Assembly (NCBI GenBank): GCA_902584215.1
Contig: CACHYW010000005.1
Coordinates: 1-49,726, forward strand
Source of the DNA: an uncultured Pelagibacteraceae bacterium
GTDB taxonomy: Bacteria; Pseudomonadota; Alphaproteobacteria; Pelagibacterales; AG-422-B15
DNA length: 49,726 nucleotides
Direction of reading: 5' to 3'
Of this stretch, positions 26,264 through 35,016 are shown piece by piece. Within the stretch, counting starts at the first letter, position 1. Every line of letters begins with the position of its first letter. The notes under the pieces are model-generated. The model made no database searches. It had not been told where the DNA came from and saw nothing but the letters and a program-made list of their open reading frames with translations. A program made the translations under genes and the position numbers.

Positions 26264-27306
26264 ATATCTTCAACAGCTTTACAGAGATTTGTTAATTTTT
26301 TTATTGCCAACTCTCGTGATAGATAGCCAAGCCCGCAATCAGGAGCAGCTATAAGTCTTTCTTTATCAATATGGTTAAGGCAATCTAAAGCTCTAGATCT
26401 AATCATATCAATATCTTCAATTTGACTTGAGGCTATTTTTAAAAGACCAAATACAATTTTTTTTGTTTTGTATTTTTCTAATAACTTTAAATCATTATAT
26501 CGATGTGCATCTTCAATTGAAATTGTATTAATACAACTTGCTTCTAATGCGTCAGCCAAATCAAAATAGCTAGATAGAGGAGCCTTTGGATAATCAACTG
26601 AGTCTATTTTATCAGGATAGCCACAACATATGTGTACAATTTTATCGCAATTGTTAATGCCGTGAAAGCAACGTTCAATATTATCAATCCCAAACTCAAG
26701 CGCTTCTTTTGATTTTCTTGCAAATAGTGGTTCATCAATTTGAATATATCTGCAGCCAACATCAACAAGATTTTTGATTTCCTTATTGATTACTTCACCT
26801 AGGTCGAAGCACATCTTCTTTTCATCATGATAAAAGTTATCAGAAATAGTATCAGCAATAGTAAGGGGGCCTGGTATTGTAGCTTTAATTGGCTTGTTTG
26901 AAACAGATTGATTAAGCTTAAATTCTTTATCTAAAAAATAACCATTGAATTCAATTTTTTTTGTTATGGTGGGAAGCCAGCAGTTATAATTTCCAGTCCT
27001 TGCAGTTTTTTCAGTGAGTATCTTAAAGTCTATCCCTTTTAAATGCCTACAATGATAGTGAATATAATTTTCTCTTCTTACCTCTCCATCAGTGACAATA
27101 TCGATTCCGCAAGCAATTTGATCATTAATGACTTGTTTTGATGCTTCATTTATTAGACTTTCATATTGACTGCCCATCTTATATTTTTCTTCTTGATATG
27201 CAGAAGTTGGTCTTTCGTTGTCGGTACCTTTTTCTCCTTTAAACCAATCTGATAAAGGTAAAAAGGACGGCTTAGGGAACGAACCAATTGTGGTTGTTAA
27301 AATCAT
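26260..27306 (-). CDS. MetE-like (cobalamin-independent methionine synthase C-terminal type) methyltransferase
   Basis: This 348-residue protein corresponds only to the catalytic C-terminal half of MetE. It starts TTTIGSFPKPSFL and contains DGEVRRENYIHY, IQIDEPLFARK, a zinc-ligand HICCGYPD (H-x-C pattern) and the late Cys in APDCGLGYLSRELA. The N-terminal folate-domain half of full-length MetE (about 750 residues) is missing, so this is a 'core-MetE' form. Such proteins may take the methyl group from methylcobalamin or another donor instead of methyl-THF-glutamate; the donor here is not known. Convergent with ald, sharing 4 bases. Confidence 0.8.
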   Translation of the reverse strand: MILTTTIGSFPKPSFLPLSDWFKGEKGTDNERPTSAYQEEKYKMGSQYESLINEASKQVINDQIACGIDIVTDGEVRRENYIHYHCRHLKGIDFKILTEKTARTGNYNCWLPTITKKIEFNGYFLDKEFKLNQSVSNKPIKATIPGPLTIADTISDNFYHDEKKMCFDLGEVINKEIKNLVDVGCRYIQIDEPLFARKSKEALEFGIDNIERCFHGINNCDKIVHICCGYPDKIDSVDYPKAPLSSYFDLADALEASCINTISIEDAHRYNDLKLLEKYKTKKIVFGLLKIASSQIEDIDMIRSRALDCLNHIDKERLIAAPDCGLGYLSRELAIKKLTNLCKAVEDI

Positions 27307-27574
27307 GACAAAAGTCTATTTAAAACAGTGATTTAGCCAAGTATTAAGTATCAAATATATTCAAAAAATATATTTATATGAATCATATATTTATCAAATT
27401 CTCTTAATGTATAAAATTATAATTAATTTTTATTCATATTTTTCAGATGCTTAGATTGGAATTAAATTATTGAAGACCAGAGATTTACGCAAATTTCTTA
27501 AACTTTATTCTTTACACCTTCTCTCTTATGTATGAGAATTTTTTATTAATTAATTAACAATGTGAGGAGTAGCC
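27307..27574. promoter_or_regulatory. Intergenic control region upstream of the polyamine-type ABC operon
   Basis: This is the longest gap in the window (268 bases) and very AT-rich, between two divergent genes. It holds an inverted repeat AAATATAT-(7)-ATATATTT at 27353-27375, followed directly by the palindrome TATATGAATCATATA at 27375-27389. Either may be an operator. A GAGGAG-like ribosome site (TGAGGAGTAGCC) precedes the GTG start at 27575. No convincing -35/-10 pair, tRNA or small RNA could be identified. Confidence 0.4.
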
Positions 27575-28720
27575 GTGAAGAAAATAAATAAAACTCTTAA
27601 GGCTGCAAAAGTTTCAAGAAGATCAGTCCTAAAAGGTGCAGCTGCAACTGGAGCAGCAGCAGCTATTGGCCCCTGGTACATTCCAAATGCTTTTGCCGCA
27701 CCTGTTGTAAACGTTTTGATGTGGGGTGAGTACCTGCCTGATTCAGTTGTAGCTGATTTTAAAGCTAAAACTGGCATTACTGTTAACCATACCAAAATCG
27801 GAGACAACGGTGAAATAATATCAAAAATGAAAGCTGGTGGTGGCGCAGGTTATGACCTAGCAAGCCCGACGAATATGAGGGCGTTGCAATGGGAGAACCT
27901 AGGTGTCTTAGCTCCATTCGATATGAATAGAATCAATACTAGTGCTGTAAACCCGGGGATGCTCGCAGTAGGTGAGCGCGATTGGAATTTTGGTGGGAAT
28001 GGATCTCACTGGGTTCCACAATTGTGGGGAACAGAGTCAATTTCTTGGAGAACTGACAAATGGACTCCAGATGGCCTTCCAAGTTTTGGTGATTTATGGG
28101 AGCCTAATCCAGGCATTGATGGAGCTTTCATGATGGGTAGGACTTACTCAATGATGACAGGTTGTGGAATCTGGATGCATCACCAAGGCAAGATGGACTT
28201 CTGGTCTTCTTATAATGACGAAGACACTATGAGAAAGAACTGGGAGACAATTACTGATTTCTGTATTTCTAAAAAAGGAAATCTTGTTAAATTCTGGTCA
28301 GGAGCTGATCCTCAGAAACAAGGATTTACATCTGATGGTGTGGTCGTTGGACAAACTTGGGATGGCCCAATTGCAGCAATGATGAAAGCTGGTGAGCCAG
28401 TTGCCTATCAAACTACAGATGAAGGTGCGTTAGCATGGATTGACGGCATCACATTGTCTGCAAAAGCTGAGAACATTGATGAAGCTTATGAATTAATCAA
28501 TTATAGCTTTACCCCTGAAGTTGGTGGTAAAACTATTAATGAAATTGGATATAATTCAGCTGTTAATGGCGCTTCTGATTTTTACTCACCAGAAACAAAA
28601 GCTTTAGCGAAAGCAATTTATCCAGGGGATACTTCTACTAAGTTGAATCCTTGGCCACCGGAGCCACCTTGGTTTGCTGATGCAAGAGCTGAGTACGCGA
28701 ATAAATTTGAAACGGCGTAA
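27575..28720 (+). CDS. ABC transporter substrate-binding protein, spermidine/putrescine (PotD) type, Tat signal
   Basis: This 381-residue protein starts at GTG with a strong GGAG site. The N-terminus has a twin-arginine signal (KVSRRSVLKGAAATGAAAA) ending near NAFA-AP. The mature part opens VVNVLMWGEYLPDSVVADF, as in PotD/PotF-type binding proteins, and is rich in Trp and Tyr suited to bind cationic amines. It delivers substrate to the permease/ATPase encoded next. A strong hairpin terminator separates it from the ATPase gene, allowing extra expression of the binding protein. Confidence 0.88.
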   Translation: MKKINKTLKAAKVSRRSVLKGAAATGAAAAIGPWYIPNAFAAPVVNVLMWGEYLPDSVVADFKAKTGITVNHTKIGDNGEIISKMKAGGGAGYDLASPTNMRALQWENLGVLAPFDMNRINTSAVNPGMLAVGERDWNFGGNGSHWVPQLWGTESISWRTDKWTPDGLPSFGDLWEPNPGIDGAFMMGRTYSMMTGCGIWMHHQGKMDFWSSYNDEDTMRKNWETITDFCISKKGNLVKFWSGADPQKQGFTSDGVVVGQTWDGPIAAMMKAGEPVAYQTTDEGALAWIDGITLSAKAENIDEAYELINYSFTPEVGGKTINEIGYNSAVNGASDFYSPETKALAKAIYPGDTSTKLNPWPPEPPWFADARAEYANKFETA

Positions 28721-28742
28721 TTAGTTTCTAATAACATTTAAG

Positions 28743-28774
28743 GCGCTCAAGATCGTATCTTGGGCGCTTTTTTT
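28743..28774 (+). terminator. Intrinsic terminator/attenuator between binding protein and ATPase genes
   Basis: GCGCTCAAGAT pairs with ATCTTGGGCGC (11 bp, one G-U) around a 3-base CGT loop, followed by seven T residues. This is the clearest rho-independent terminator in the window. Its position inside a single ABC operon suggests partial termination, giving more binding protein than membrane components. Confidence 0.9.
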
Positions 28775-28811
28775 GTATCGTGTTTATTAATTTAATAACT
28801 ATAATTTTCTT

Positions 28812-29909
28812 ATGAGTGCAGACGTAGAATTAAACAATGTTTCAGTTACTTTTGGGAGTTTTTATGCAGCTAAAAGCGTTAACGTAAAAATTAACGGCGG
28901 TGAATTCTTTTCTTTCTTGGGACCATCTGGCTGCGGAAAGACAACATTGCTGAGAGCTATTTCAGGATTTCAAGATCCCTCTGAAGGATCTGTGTTAATT
29001 GATAACAAAGATATGTCTGGCATTGGACCAAACAAAAGACCTACTTCTCTCATATTCCAGAATCTGGCCTTATTTCCTTTAATGTCAGTTTCTGAAAATA
29101 TTGCTTTCTCTCTTGAGGTCAGAGGAGTCTCGAAGGGAGATAGACAAAAAAGAGCAGATGAGCTTTTAGAGCTTATTGCATTGGAGGGACAGGGCGAAAA
29201 AAAAGTACATCAATTATCAGGTGGACAAAAACAAAGAGTAGCAATCGCAAGAGCATTGGCTGTTGAACCAAAAGTTTTATTATTAGACGAACCTTTATCT
29301 GCATTAGATCTAAAACTAAGACAAAGAATGAGAACCGAGTTAAGAGAAATCCAAAAAAGGGTTAACATAACATTTATCTATATTACTCATGACCAAGGGG
29401 AGGCATTAACAATGTCTGATAGGATTGCTGTAATGAACGAAGGGGAAATTGAGCAGATAGGACCTTGTGATGAAGTCTATAACAACCCATTAACCCCTTT
29501 TGTTGCAACTTTTGTTGGAGAAAACAATCCTCTATTTGGAAAAGTAAAAGAGACCAATCAAAATAAGATTAAAATAGAAACCCCTGATGGTGATTTCGTA
29601 TCGACAATGAACGAAAATAAGAAATTAAACATTGGGGATGAAGCAATTGCTTTTGTAAGACCTGAGTCATTATTCATACCAAGAGATGGTGACAGTTTTG
29701 ATAATTTAATTGATGTAGACATTGAAAGTTTTGAATTTGAGGGAAATATAAAAAATTTCTACGCAACATTAAAGTCTGGAACAAAGATCAAGTTTTCTAT
29801 TCCAAATGCAATTGATACTTCATCAATCTCTGCAGGTACAAAATTACAACTTGGCTTTGAGTCCACAAAGTCTTCAATTCTACCTAAAGCACAATTAGCC
29901 ATAGATTAA
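28812..29909 (+). CDS. ABC transporter ATPase, polyamine (PotA) type
   Basis: This 365-residue ATPase has Walker A GPSGCGKTTLLRAI (about residues 36-49), a Q-loop LIFQNLALFP, the signature LSGGQKQRVAIARAL, Walker B LLLDEPLSALDLK and the H-loop THDQGEA. A C-terminal TOBE/OB regulatory domain (about 240-365) is present. It powers uptake with the two permeases that follow with a 2-base gap and a 4-base overlap. The class is PotA/FbpC-like; polyamine assignment rests on the binding protein and the downstream ureohydrolase. Confidence 0.92.
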   Translation: MSADVELNNVSVTFGSFYAAKSVNVKINGGEFFSFLGPSGCGKTTLLRAISGFQDPSEGSVLIDNKDMSGIGPNKRPTSLIFQNLALFPLMSVSENIAFSLEVRGVSKGDRQKRADELLELIALEGQGEKKVHQLSGGQKQRVAIARALAVEPKVLLLDEPLSALDLKLRQRMRTELREIQKRVNITFIYITHDQGEALTMSDRIAVMNEGEIEQIGPCDEVYNNPLTPFVATFVGENNPLFGKVKETNQNKIKIETPDGDFVSTMNENKKLNIGDEAIAFVRPESLFIPRDGDSFDNLIDVDIESFEFEGNIKNFYATLKSGTKIKFSIPNAIDTSSISAGTKLQLGFESTKSSILPKAQLAID

Positions 29910-29911
29910 AT

Positions 29912-30841
29912 ATGGGAAATTATTTATTCACGCAGCCATTTTTTAAAAAGAACGGTAAGGCAGTTGCTATTTATTTCTTGGTGGCAATAGTCTTTTGGTT
30001 TGTTTTTCTTGTCATAATACCTCAACTATACATGCTGGACTTATCTTTTAGATCAAATGTCCCGCCGTTAGCGCGCGGAGGACCTCAAGATTATTATACA
30101 ATGGAACATTATCAGCATTTTGTTTTTGGCTCAAAAACATCACTTGATGCATTTAATTTTGTTGATCTTGGAGTTTTTGGAAGAACTATTCTTGTATCGA
30201 TAATGGTCACTATTGCGAATTTGTTATTTTGTTATCCAATTGCTTTTTATATTGCTAAAATTGCCAACCCAAGCACTGCGAGATTATTGATTGTTTCTTT
30301 AATAATACCATTTTGGATCAATGAACTCTTAAGGTCCTTCGCATTAAGAATACTTTTTGCAAATGAAGGAGTTATAAATAATTTTTTAACTGGAATAGGA
30401 ATAATTGATCAAAGTATTTTGTTCATTACATACGATATTGGATTATATACGGGCCTGGTATACGCATACATTTTATTAATGATGTTTCCTCTATATAACG
30501 CCATTGAGAGCTTAGACATTAATCAGATTGAGGCCGCAAAAGATCTAGGCTCCTCCTCTTTGAGAACGCATTGGAGGATAGTAATTCCTCATGCAAAGCC
30601 AGGAATTGTGTCTGGATGCACAATGGTATTCATGTTGACTGTGGGAGCTCTTGCAACACCAGTGGTCTTAAGCAGCCCAAATACTCTTTGGTTTCCACAG
30701 CTCATTTACCAGTGGTTCAACATGAATGATAACTGGTCCCGTGGATCAGCGTACTCCATTATTTTATTAATTATTTCTGTTATTTTTGTTTTAGCAATGA
30801 TGCGGATTTTTAAAGTTAAGATAGGTGAAATTATAAAATGA
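29912..30841 (+). CDS. ABC transporter permease, PotB-like
   Basis: This 309-residue permease has about six membrane segments and the EAA loop IEAAKDLGSSSLRTHWRIVIPHAKPG (about residues 205-230), which contacts the ATPase. The N-terminal periplasmic loop contains PPLARGGPQDYYTMEHYQHF. Length is typical. It overlaps the next permease gene by 4 bases (ATGA). Confidence 0.9.
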   Translation: MGNYLFTQPFFKKNGKAVAIYFLVAIVFWFVFLVIIPQLYMLDLSFRSNVPPLARGGPQDYYTMEHYQHFVFGSKTSLDAFNFVDLGVFGRTILVSIMVTIANLLFCYPIAFYIAKIANPSTARLLIVSLIIPFWINELLRSFALRILFANEGVINNFLTGIGIIDQSILFITYDIGLYTGLVYAYILLMMFPLYNAIESLDINQIEAAKDLGSSSLRTHWRIVIPHAKPGIVSGCTMVFMLTVGALATPVVLSSPNTLWFPQLIYQWFNMNDNWSRGSAYSIILLIISVIFVLAMMRIFKVKIGEIIK

Positions 30842-32046
30842 AACCAACATACTTTATTAATTTCATGATGGGCATGTATATCTTTATATTTTTTGCCTAT
30901 CTATTTGGTCCATTGATCATCATGAGTATTACAGCATTTAATTCTGCCGAGTTTCCATCTATTTCTCCTTGGGAGTGTTTTAGTTTTAGATGGTTTAATG
31001 AAGGAAAAATTGCATATGACGGACAACATTTAGCAGGCCTTCTTTCAGATTGGCGATTACATGATGGGATTATTAGTAGTTTAATTATAGGAGCAGGAGT
31101 CGTATCACTTTCTGTGCCCATTGGCATGGCAGCCGCGATTGTCTTAACACAAGTTCGATCTCAGTTAAGAGATATTTATTATTCAATCTCTATTATGCCT
31201 GTTTTATTTCCTGGTGTCATTATTGGAATATCCACTGTAGTATTATGGGATCGTATCGCAGGACTTGGAGGAGATGGGTTCATTTCTGATGTTGGTAGAA
31301 ATGGAATATTTCTCACAATTCTAGCACAAACGTGCTTTATATCAACTTACTGCTTTTTAATTTTTGTCGCAAGACTTCAAAGATTTGACCAAACACAAGA
31401 GGAAGCTGCATTGGATTTAGGCGCAACTCAAACACAAGTATTTTTTAAAATTTTAGTACCTTATTTAATGCCGGCGATTGCATCAGCAGCCGTTATTGCC
31501 TTTTTGTTTTCTTTTGAAAATTATAATACGACTGTATTTAGTATTTTATCTGATCAAACACTAACCACAGTCATTGCTTCCAAAGTAAGACTTGGCATAA
31601 GTCCCGCCTTAAGCGCATTGGCTTTGACCATTATAGCATTAACTTTAATTGCAGCTGTTACATATGAAATATTAAGAAGAAGAAGTGAAAAAAAATATGC
31701 TCAATCTCAAGAGATATTTGTTAAAGAGAAAGCTGCTTCTGGGAGAATTAATAAGGAATACAAAGCAGGCTTTAAAGTTCCAAAAGGAATAGTTGCAATC
31801 TTGCTTATATTAGTTTTTGTTACTTATGGAGCAACACAAATTGTCAAAAATGATCTTTATGGGCAGTCTTGCATTGATGCTGCAGATCAGCAAAAAAAAT
31901 CAAAATTCCTTGAACAATTGCAAACCTTAGAGTCTAATGAATTAACTGAGGAAGAACTCTCAGGAGGATCCTTAGGAGGAACAGAAGATTACGATGACAT
32001 TTTCGGAGATCCATCGCTATTCCAAGATTTTGGAGGATTTGATTAA
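30838..32046 (+). CDS. ABC transporter permease, PotC-like, with a long C-terminal extension
   Basis: This 402-residue protein is well above the usual 260-290 for PotC-type permeases. Residues 1-280 form a normal permease with the EAA loop EEAALDLGATQTQVFFKIL at about 188-206. After RRRSEKK a basic linker leads to an additional predicted membrane segment (GIVAILLILVFVTYGATQIV, about 317-336). An acidic, Gly-rich tail of about 50 residues then ends DPSLFQDFGGFD. The extension is in frame and free of stops over about 120 codons. Its role is unknown. The ureohydrolase gene follows after 5 bases. Confidence 0.88.
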   Translation: MKPTYFINFMMGMYIFIFFAYLFGPLIIMSITAFNSAEFPSISPWECFSFRWFNEGKIAYDGQHLAGLLSDWRLHDGIISSLIIGAGVVSLSVPIGMAAAIVLTQVRSQLRDIYYSISIMPVLFPGVIIGISTVVLWDRIAGLGGDGFISDVGRNGIFLTILAQTCFISTYCFLIFVARLQRFDQTQEEAALDLGATQTQVFFKILVPYLMPAIASAAVIAFLFSFENYNTTVFSILSDQTLTTVIASKVRLGISPALSALALTIIALTLIAAVTYEILRRRSEKKYAQSQEIFVKEKAASGRINKEYKAGFKVPKGIVAILLILVFVTYGATQIVKNDLYGQSCIDAADQQKKSKFLEQLQTLESNELTEEELSGGSLGGTEDYDDIFGDPSLFQDFGGFD

Positions 32047-32051
32047 GCTTT

Positions 32052-33011
32052 ATGACTGATAAAAAAGGACCTATTCAACCAGTAAGTGGTACCGTTGTTC
32101 CAAGATACGCTGGACCTTCTACATTTGCACGTTTACCAGAACTAAGAGATGTTGATCAGTGTGATGTAGCAATAATCGGCGTACCATTTGATGCCGGAAC
32201 AAGCTACAGACCAGGAGCTAGGTTTGGTCCTCAGGCCGTTCGACAGGCTTCTCGCCAATTAAGAACAAATTATCATCCGGATTATGATGTTGAACCATTT
32301 AAGGTTCAGCAAGTTGCTGACGCAGGAGACATTGCCTGCAACCCATTTGATATTGATGAGGCCATCAAGCAAATTGAAAAAGGAGCTGATGATTTGCTTT
32401 CAAAAGCAGGAAGCATTGTCACAATTGGCGGCGATCACACAATTGCATTACCACTTTTAAGATCTGTTAACAAAAAAGTTGGTGGACCAGTTGCTTTGGT
32501 TCATTTTGATGCCCATTTAGATACGTGGGACACTTATTTTGGTGCACCATATACGCACGGAACTCCATTTAGACGAGCAAGAGAGGAAAGTTTATTTTTA
32601 GATGATGCTTCAATGCACATTGGCATTAGGGGGCCTTTATACAGCACTAATGATCTAAAAAATGATCGAGATCTAGGATTTAAAACAATACATTGTGATG
32701 AATTTCAGACTAACTCAATTGATCAAATTGTTCAGAGAATTAAAGACAGAATTGCAGACAACCCTCTTTACATATCTATTGATATTGATGTGTTAGATCC
32801 TGCCCATGCTCCAGGCACAGGAACTCCCGAAGTAGCTGGCATGACCACAAGAGAAATTTTAAATGTGTTACGTGGCCTCGCTGGATCTCAACTTGTTTCA
32901 GCTGATGTTGTTGAAGTTGCACCAGCCTATGATCATGCTGAGTTGACTTCCACTGCTGCAGCAACAATCGTTTACGAATTAATAAATATTATTGCGCGAA
33001 ATCCAAAGTAA
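32052..33011 (+). CDS. Agmatinase/guanidino-acid ureohydrolase
   Basis: This 319-residue manganese ureohydrolase has the family ligand motifs GGDHTIALP, HFDAHLDTWD and SIDIDVLDPAHAPGTGTPE, plus GVPFDAGTSYRPGARFGPQAVR at the start. It cleaves a guanidino compound to urea plus an amine: agmatine (to putrescine), guanidinobutyrate, guanidinopropionate or similar; sequence alone cannot decide. Placement at the end of a polyamine-type ABC operon suggests that the imported compound is its substrate. Confidence 0.88.
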   Translation: MTDKKGPIQPVSGTVVPRYAGPSTFARLPELRDVDQCDVAIIGVPFDAGTSYRPGARFGPQAVRQASRQLRTNYHPDYDVEPFKVQQVADAGDIACNPFDIDEAIKQIEKGADDLLSKAGSIVTIGGDHTIALPLLRSVNKKVGGPVALVHFDAHLDTWDTYFGAPYTHGTPFRRAREESLFLDDASMHIGIRGPLYSTNDLKNDRDLGFKTIHCDEFQTNSIDQIVQRIKDRIADNPLYISIDIDVLDPAHAPGTGTPEVAGMTTREILNVLRGLAGSQLVSADVVEVAPAYDHAELTSTAAATIVYELINIIARNPK

Positions 33012-33791
33012 TTATTTTATTTCAAACCAAATAGGCACATGGTCAGAAGGTCGCTCAAGACCTCTGAATTGTTTTTCAATTTGACAATCAATTATTCGAT
33101 CTGTTGCGCTGGGTGTTGATAAAAAATGATCAATTCTAAGACCATTATCTTTTTCCCATGAGCCACGTGAATAGTCCCAGTACGTAAATTCAAATTCTTT
33201 CGAATTAAATACTCGAAATACATCAGTTAGCCCAAGATTGATGATTTCTCTAAAAATTTTAATTGAGTCGGGGTGATGAAGAGCGTCATTTTTCCATTTT
33301 TCAATATTCACAGCATCGCCACGGTTTGGAATTATATTGTAATCTCCCCCAAAAATTACAGTCTCTTGATTATCAATTTTCTGTTTTGCATAATCTTTAA
33401 GTCTTTGCATCCAATCGAGTTTATAAGGAAATTTTTCCGTATCTATTGGATTACCATTGGGTAAATAAATCGTAGCAATATTGAAAGGGTTTCTATCTTT
33501 GATCTTTACTTCAATAAATCTTGCTTGCTCATCTTTCGTATTGCCAGGAAGTTCATTGGCTATAAGCTCCATGGGAAGTTTCGATAATATTGCGACACCA
33601 TTATAAGATTTTTGCCCTTTTGTAATTATTTCAAAGCCCATTTCCTTAATGTCATTAAATGGAAAATTTTCGTCTGTTGACTTAGTTTCTTGAAGCATGA
33701 TGACATCAGGATCAATAGTCTCTTTCAACTGAACAAGGTGAGGTAAGCGAACTCTGATTGAATTGACATTCCAACTAACTATTTTAGTCAT
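33012..33791 (-). CDS. xthA: Exodeoxyribonuclease III (AP endonuclease)
   Basis: This 259-residue protein has ExoIII motifs: start KIVSWNVNSIRVRLPHL, metal-binding MLQETKS, IFGGDYNIIP and the C-terminal ERPSDHVPIWFE with catalytic Asp-His. Length is normal for XthA. It cuts abasic sites and degrades 3' ends in base-excision repair. It is convergent with the ureohydrolase (stops abut) and divergent from dgt. Confidence 0.93.
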   Translation of the reverse strand: MTKIVSWNVNSIRVRLPHLVQLKETIDPDVIMLQETKSTDENFPFNDIKEMGFEIITKGQKSYNGVAILSKLPMELIANELPGNTKDEQARFIEVKIKDRNPFNIATIYLPNGNPIDTEKFPYKLDWMQRLKDYAKQKIDNQETVIFGGDYNIIPNRGDAVNIEKWKNDALHHPDSIKIFREIINLGLTDVFRVFNSKEFEFTYWDYSRGSWEKDNGLRIDHFLSTPSATDRIIDCQIEKQFRGLERPSDHVPIWFEIK

Positions 33792-33873
33792 AATAAATCT
33801 ATTGTTGTTTTTATAGGATTCTTAAAGTAATCAATTATTATAGGATATAATTTAAATATATAGTTCGCAACTA
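33792..33873. promoter_or_regulatory. Divergent promoter region xthA / dgt-argS
   Basis: This 82-base AT-rich gap carries a TATAAT at 33846-33851 in the + direction, 22 bases before the dgt ATG. No good -35 hexamer is seen at the right spacing. It is the likely promoter site for the dgt-argS-small protein-nagZ run. Confidence 0.35.
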
Positions 33874-35016
33874 ATGAGTATTTCAAAAGACTTATCATTA
33901 CTTTCTTCATCTCCTGAAACATCAAAAGGAAGATTGATTAAGGAAAGTTATAGTCAAACTCGGTCTGAATTTCAAAGAGATAGAGATAGAATATTGCACT
34001 CAGCTGCTTTTAGAAGACTTAAACACAAAACTCAGGTCTTTGTTTCTCATGAAGGCGATCACTATAGAACAAGACTTACCCATTCTCTTGAAGTATCTCA
34101 AATTGCACGATCAATATGCAGGGTTTTTAATCTTAATGAAGATTTAGCCGATACATTGTCCATAAGCCACGATATAGGACACCCACCATTCGGACACGCA
34201 GGAGAAGATGCTCTTTCTTCGTCAATGAAAAATTATGGAGGGTTTGATCATAATGATCAGGCGATAAGGATAGTGCACCTACTTGAAAAAAAATATTTTA
34301 ATTTTGATGGTCTAAATCTTACATGGGAGACGTTAGAAGGCCTGGTAAAACATAATGGTCCAATAAAAGAAAATATTCCTATGACAATAAATGAATTAAA
34401 TAATAAATTTAATTTACAATTAAATGAGTTTCCATCCTTAGAGGCTCAAATTTCATCAATAGCGGATGATATTGCTTATAACAATCACGATTTAGATGAT
34501 GGCCTCAGAGCTGGGTTTTTCACTTACGATGAGCTGGCCAATCTTCCACTGATCGGTGATATAATAAAAAGCTTTCCAACGGAATTTGAGTCATTCGAGA
34601 TGCAAAGGATAAATAACGAGATAACACGAAAATCAACAGCAATTATGATCAAAGATGTAATGAATACTATTGATGAGCACGTGAGCAAGTTATCTATAAA
34701 AACTGCCAATGATGTTAGGTTGCAAAATCAATTAGTTGCTGATTTCTCACCTGTTATGAAGGAAAAAGTTAGTTCCATAAAATCTTTCCTTTCATCTAAA
34801 ATGTATAACCATGATAAAGTAAAGAGCATGACCCAAAACGCTCACAAAATAATTACCTCCTTATTTCAATTATTTATGAACGCTGACGACATGATATACA
34901 GCAAATATCTGCCAAATTATGAAAATGAAAATCATAAATCAAGAATGATTTGTGATTTTGTTGCAGGTATGACCGATAATTTTGCACAAACAATATATAA
35001 TAAACACATAAATTGA
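33874..35016 (+). CDS. dgt: Deoxyguanosinetriphosphate triphosphohydrolase-like protein
   Basis: This 380-residue HD-domain phosphohydrolase has RDRILHSAAFRRLKHKTQVF, the HD-domain His in RTRLTHSLEVSQIAR and the HD pair in SISHDIGHPPFGHAGE, as in Dgt-like proteins. It would remove triphosphate from dNTPs for nucleotide-pool control. It directly precedes argS, as in many alphaproteobacteria. Its TGA stop overlaps the argS start (TGATG). Confidence 0.93.
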   Translation: MSISKDLSLLSSSPETSKGRLIKESYSQTRSEFQRDRDRILHSAAFRRLKHKTQVFVSHEGDHYRTRLTHSLEVSQIARSICRVFNLNEDLADTLSISHDIGHPPFGHAGEDALSSSMKNYGGFDHNDQAIRIVHLLEKKYFNFDGLNLTWETLEGLVKHNGPIKENIPMTINELNNKFNLQLNEFPSLEAQISSIADDIAYNNHDLDDGLRAGFFTYDELANLPLIGDIIKSFPTEFESFEMQRINNEITRKSTAIMIKDVMNTIDEHVSKLSIKTANDVRLQNQLVADFSPVMKEKVSSIKSFLSSKMYNHDKVKSMTQNAHKIITSLFQLFMNADDMIYSKYLPNYENENHKSRMICDFVAGMTDNFAQTIYNKHIN

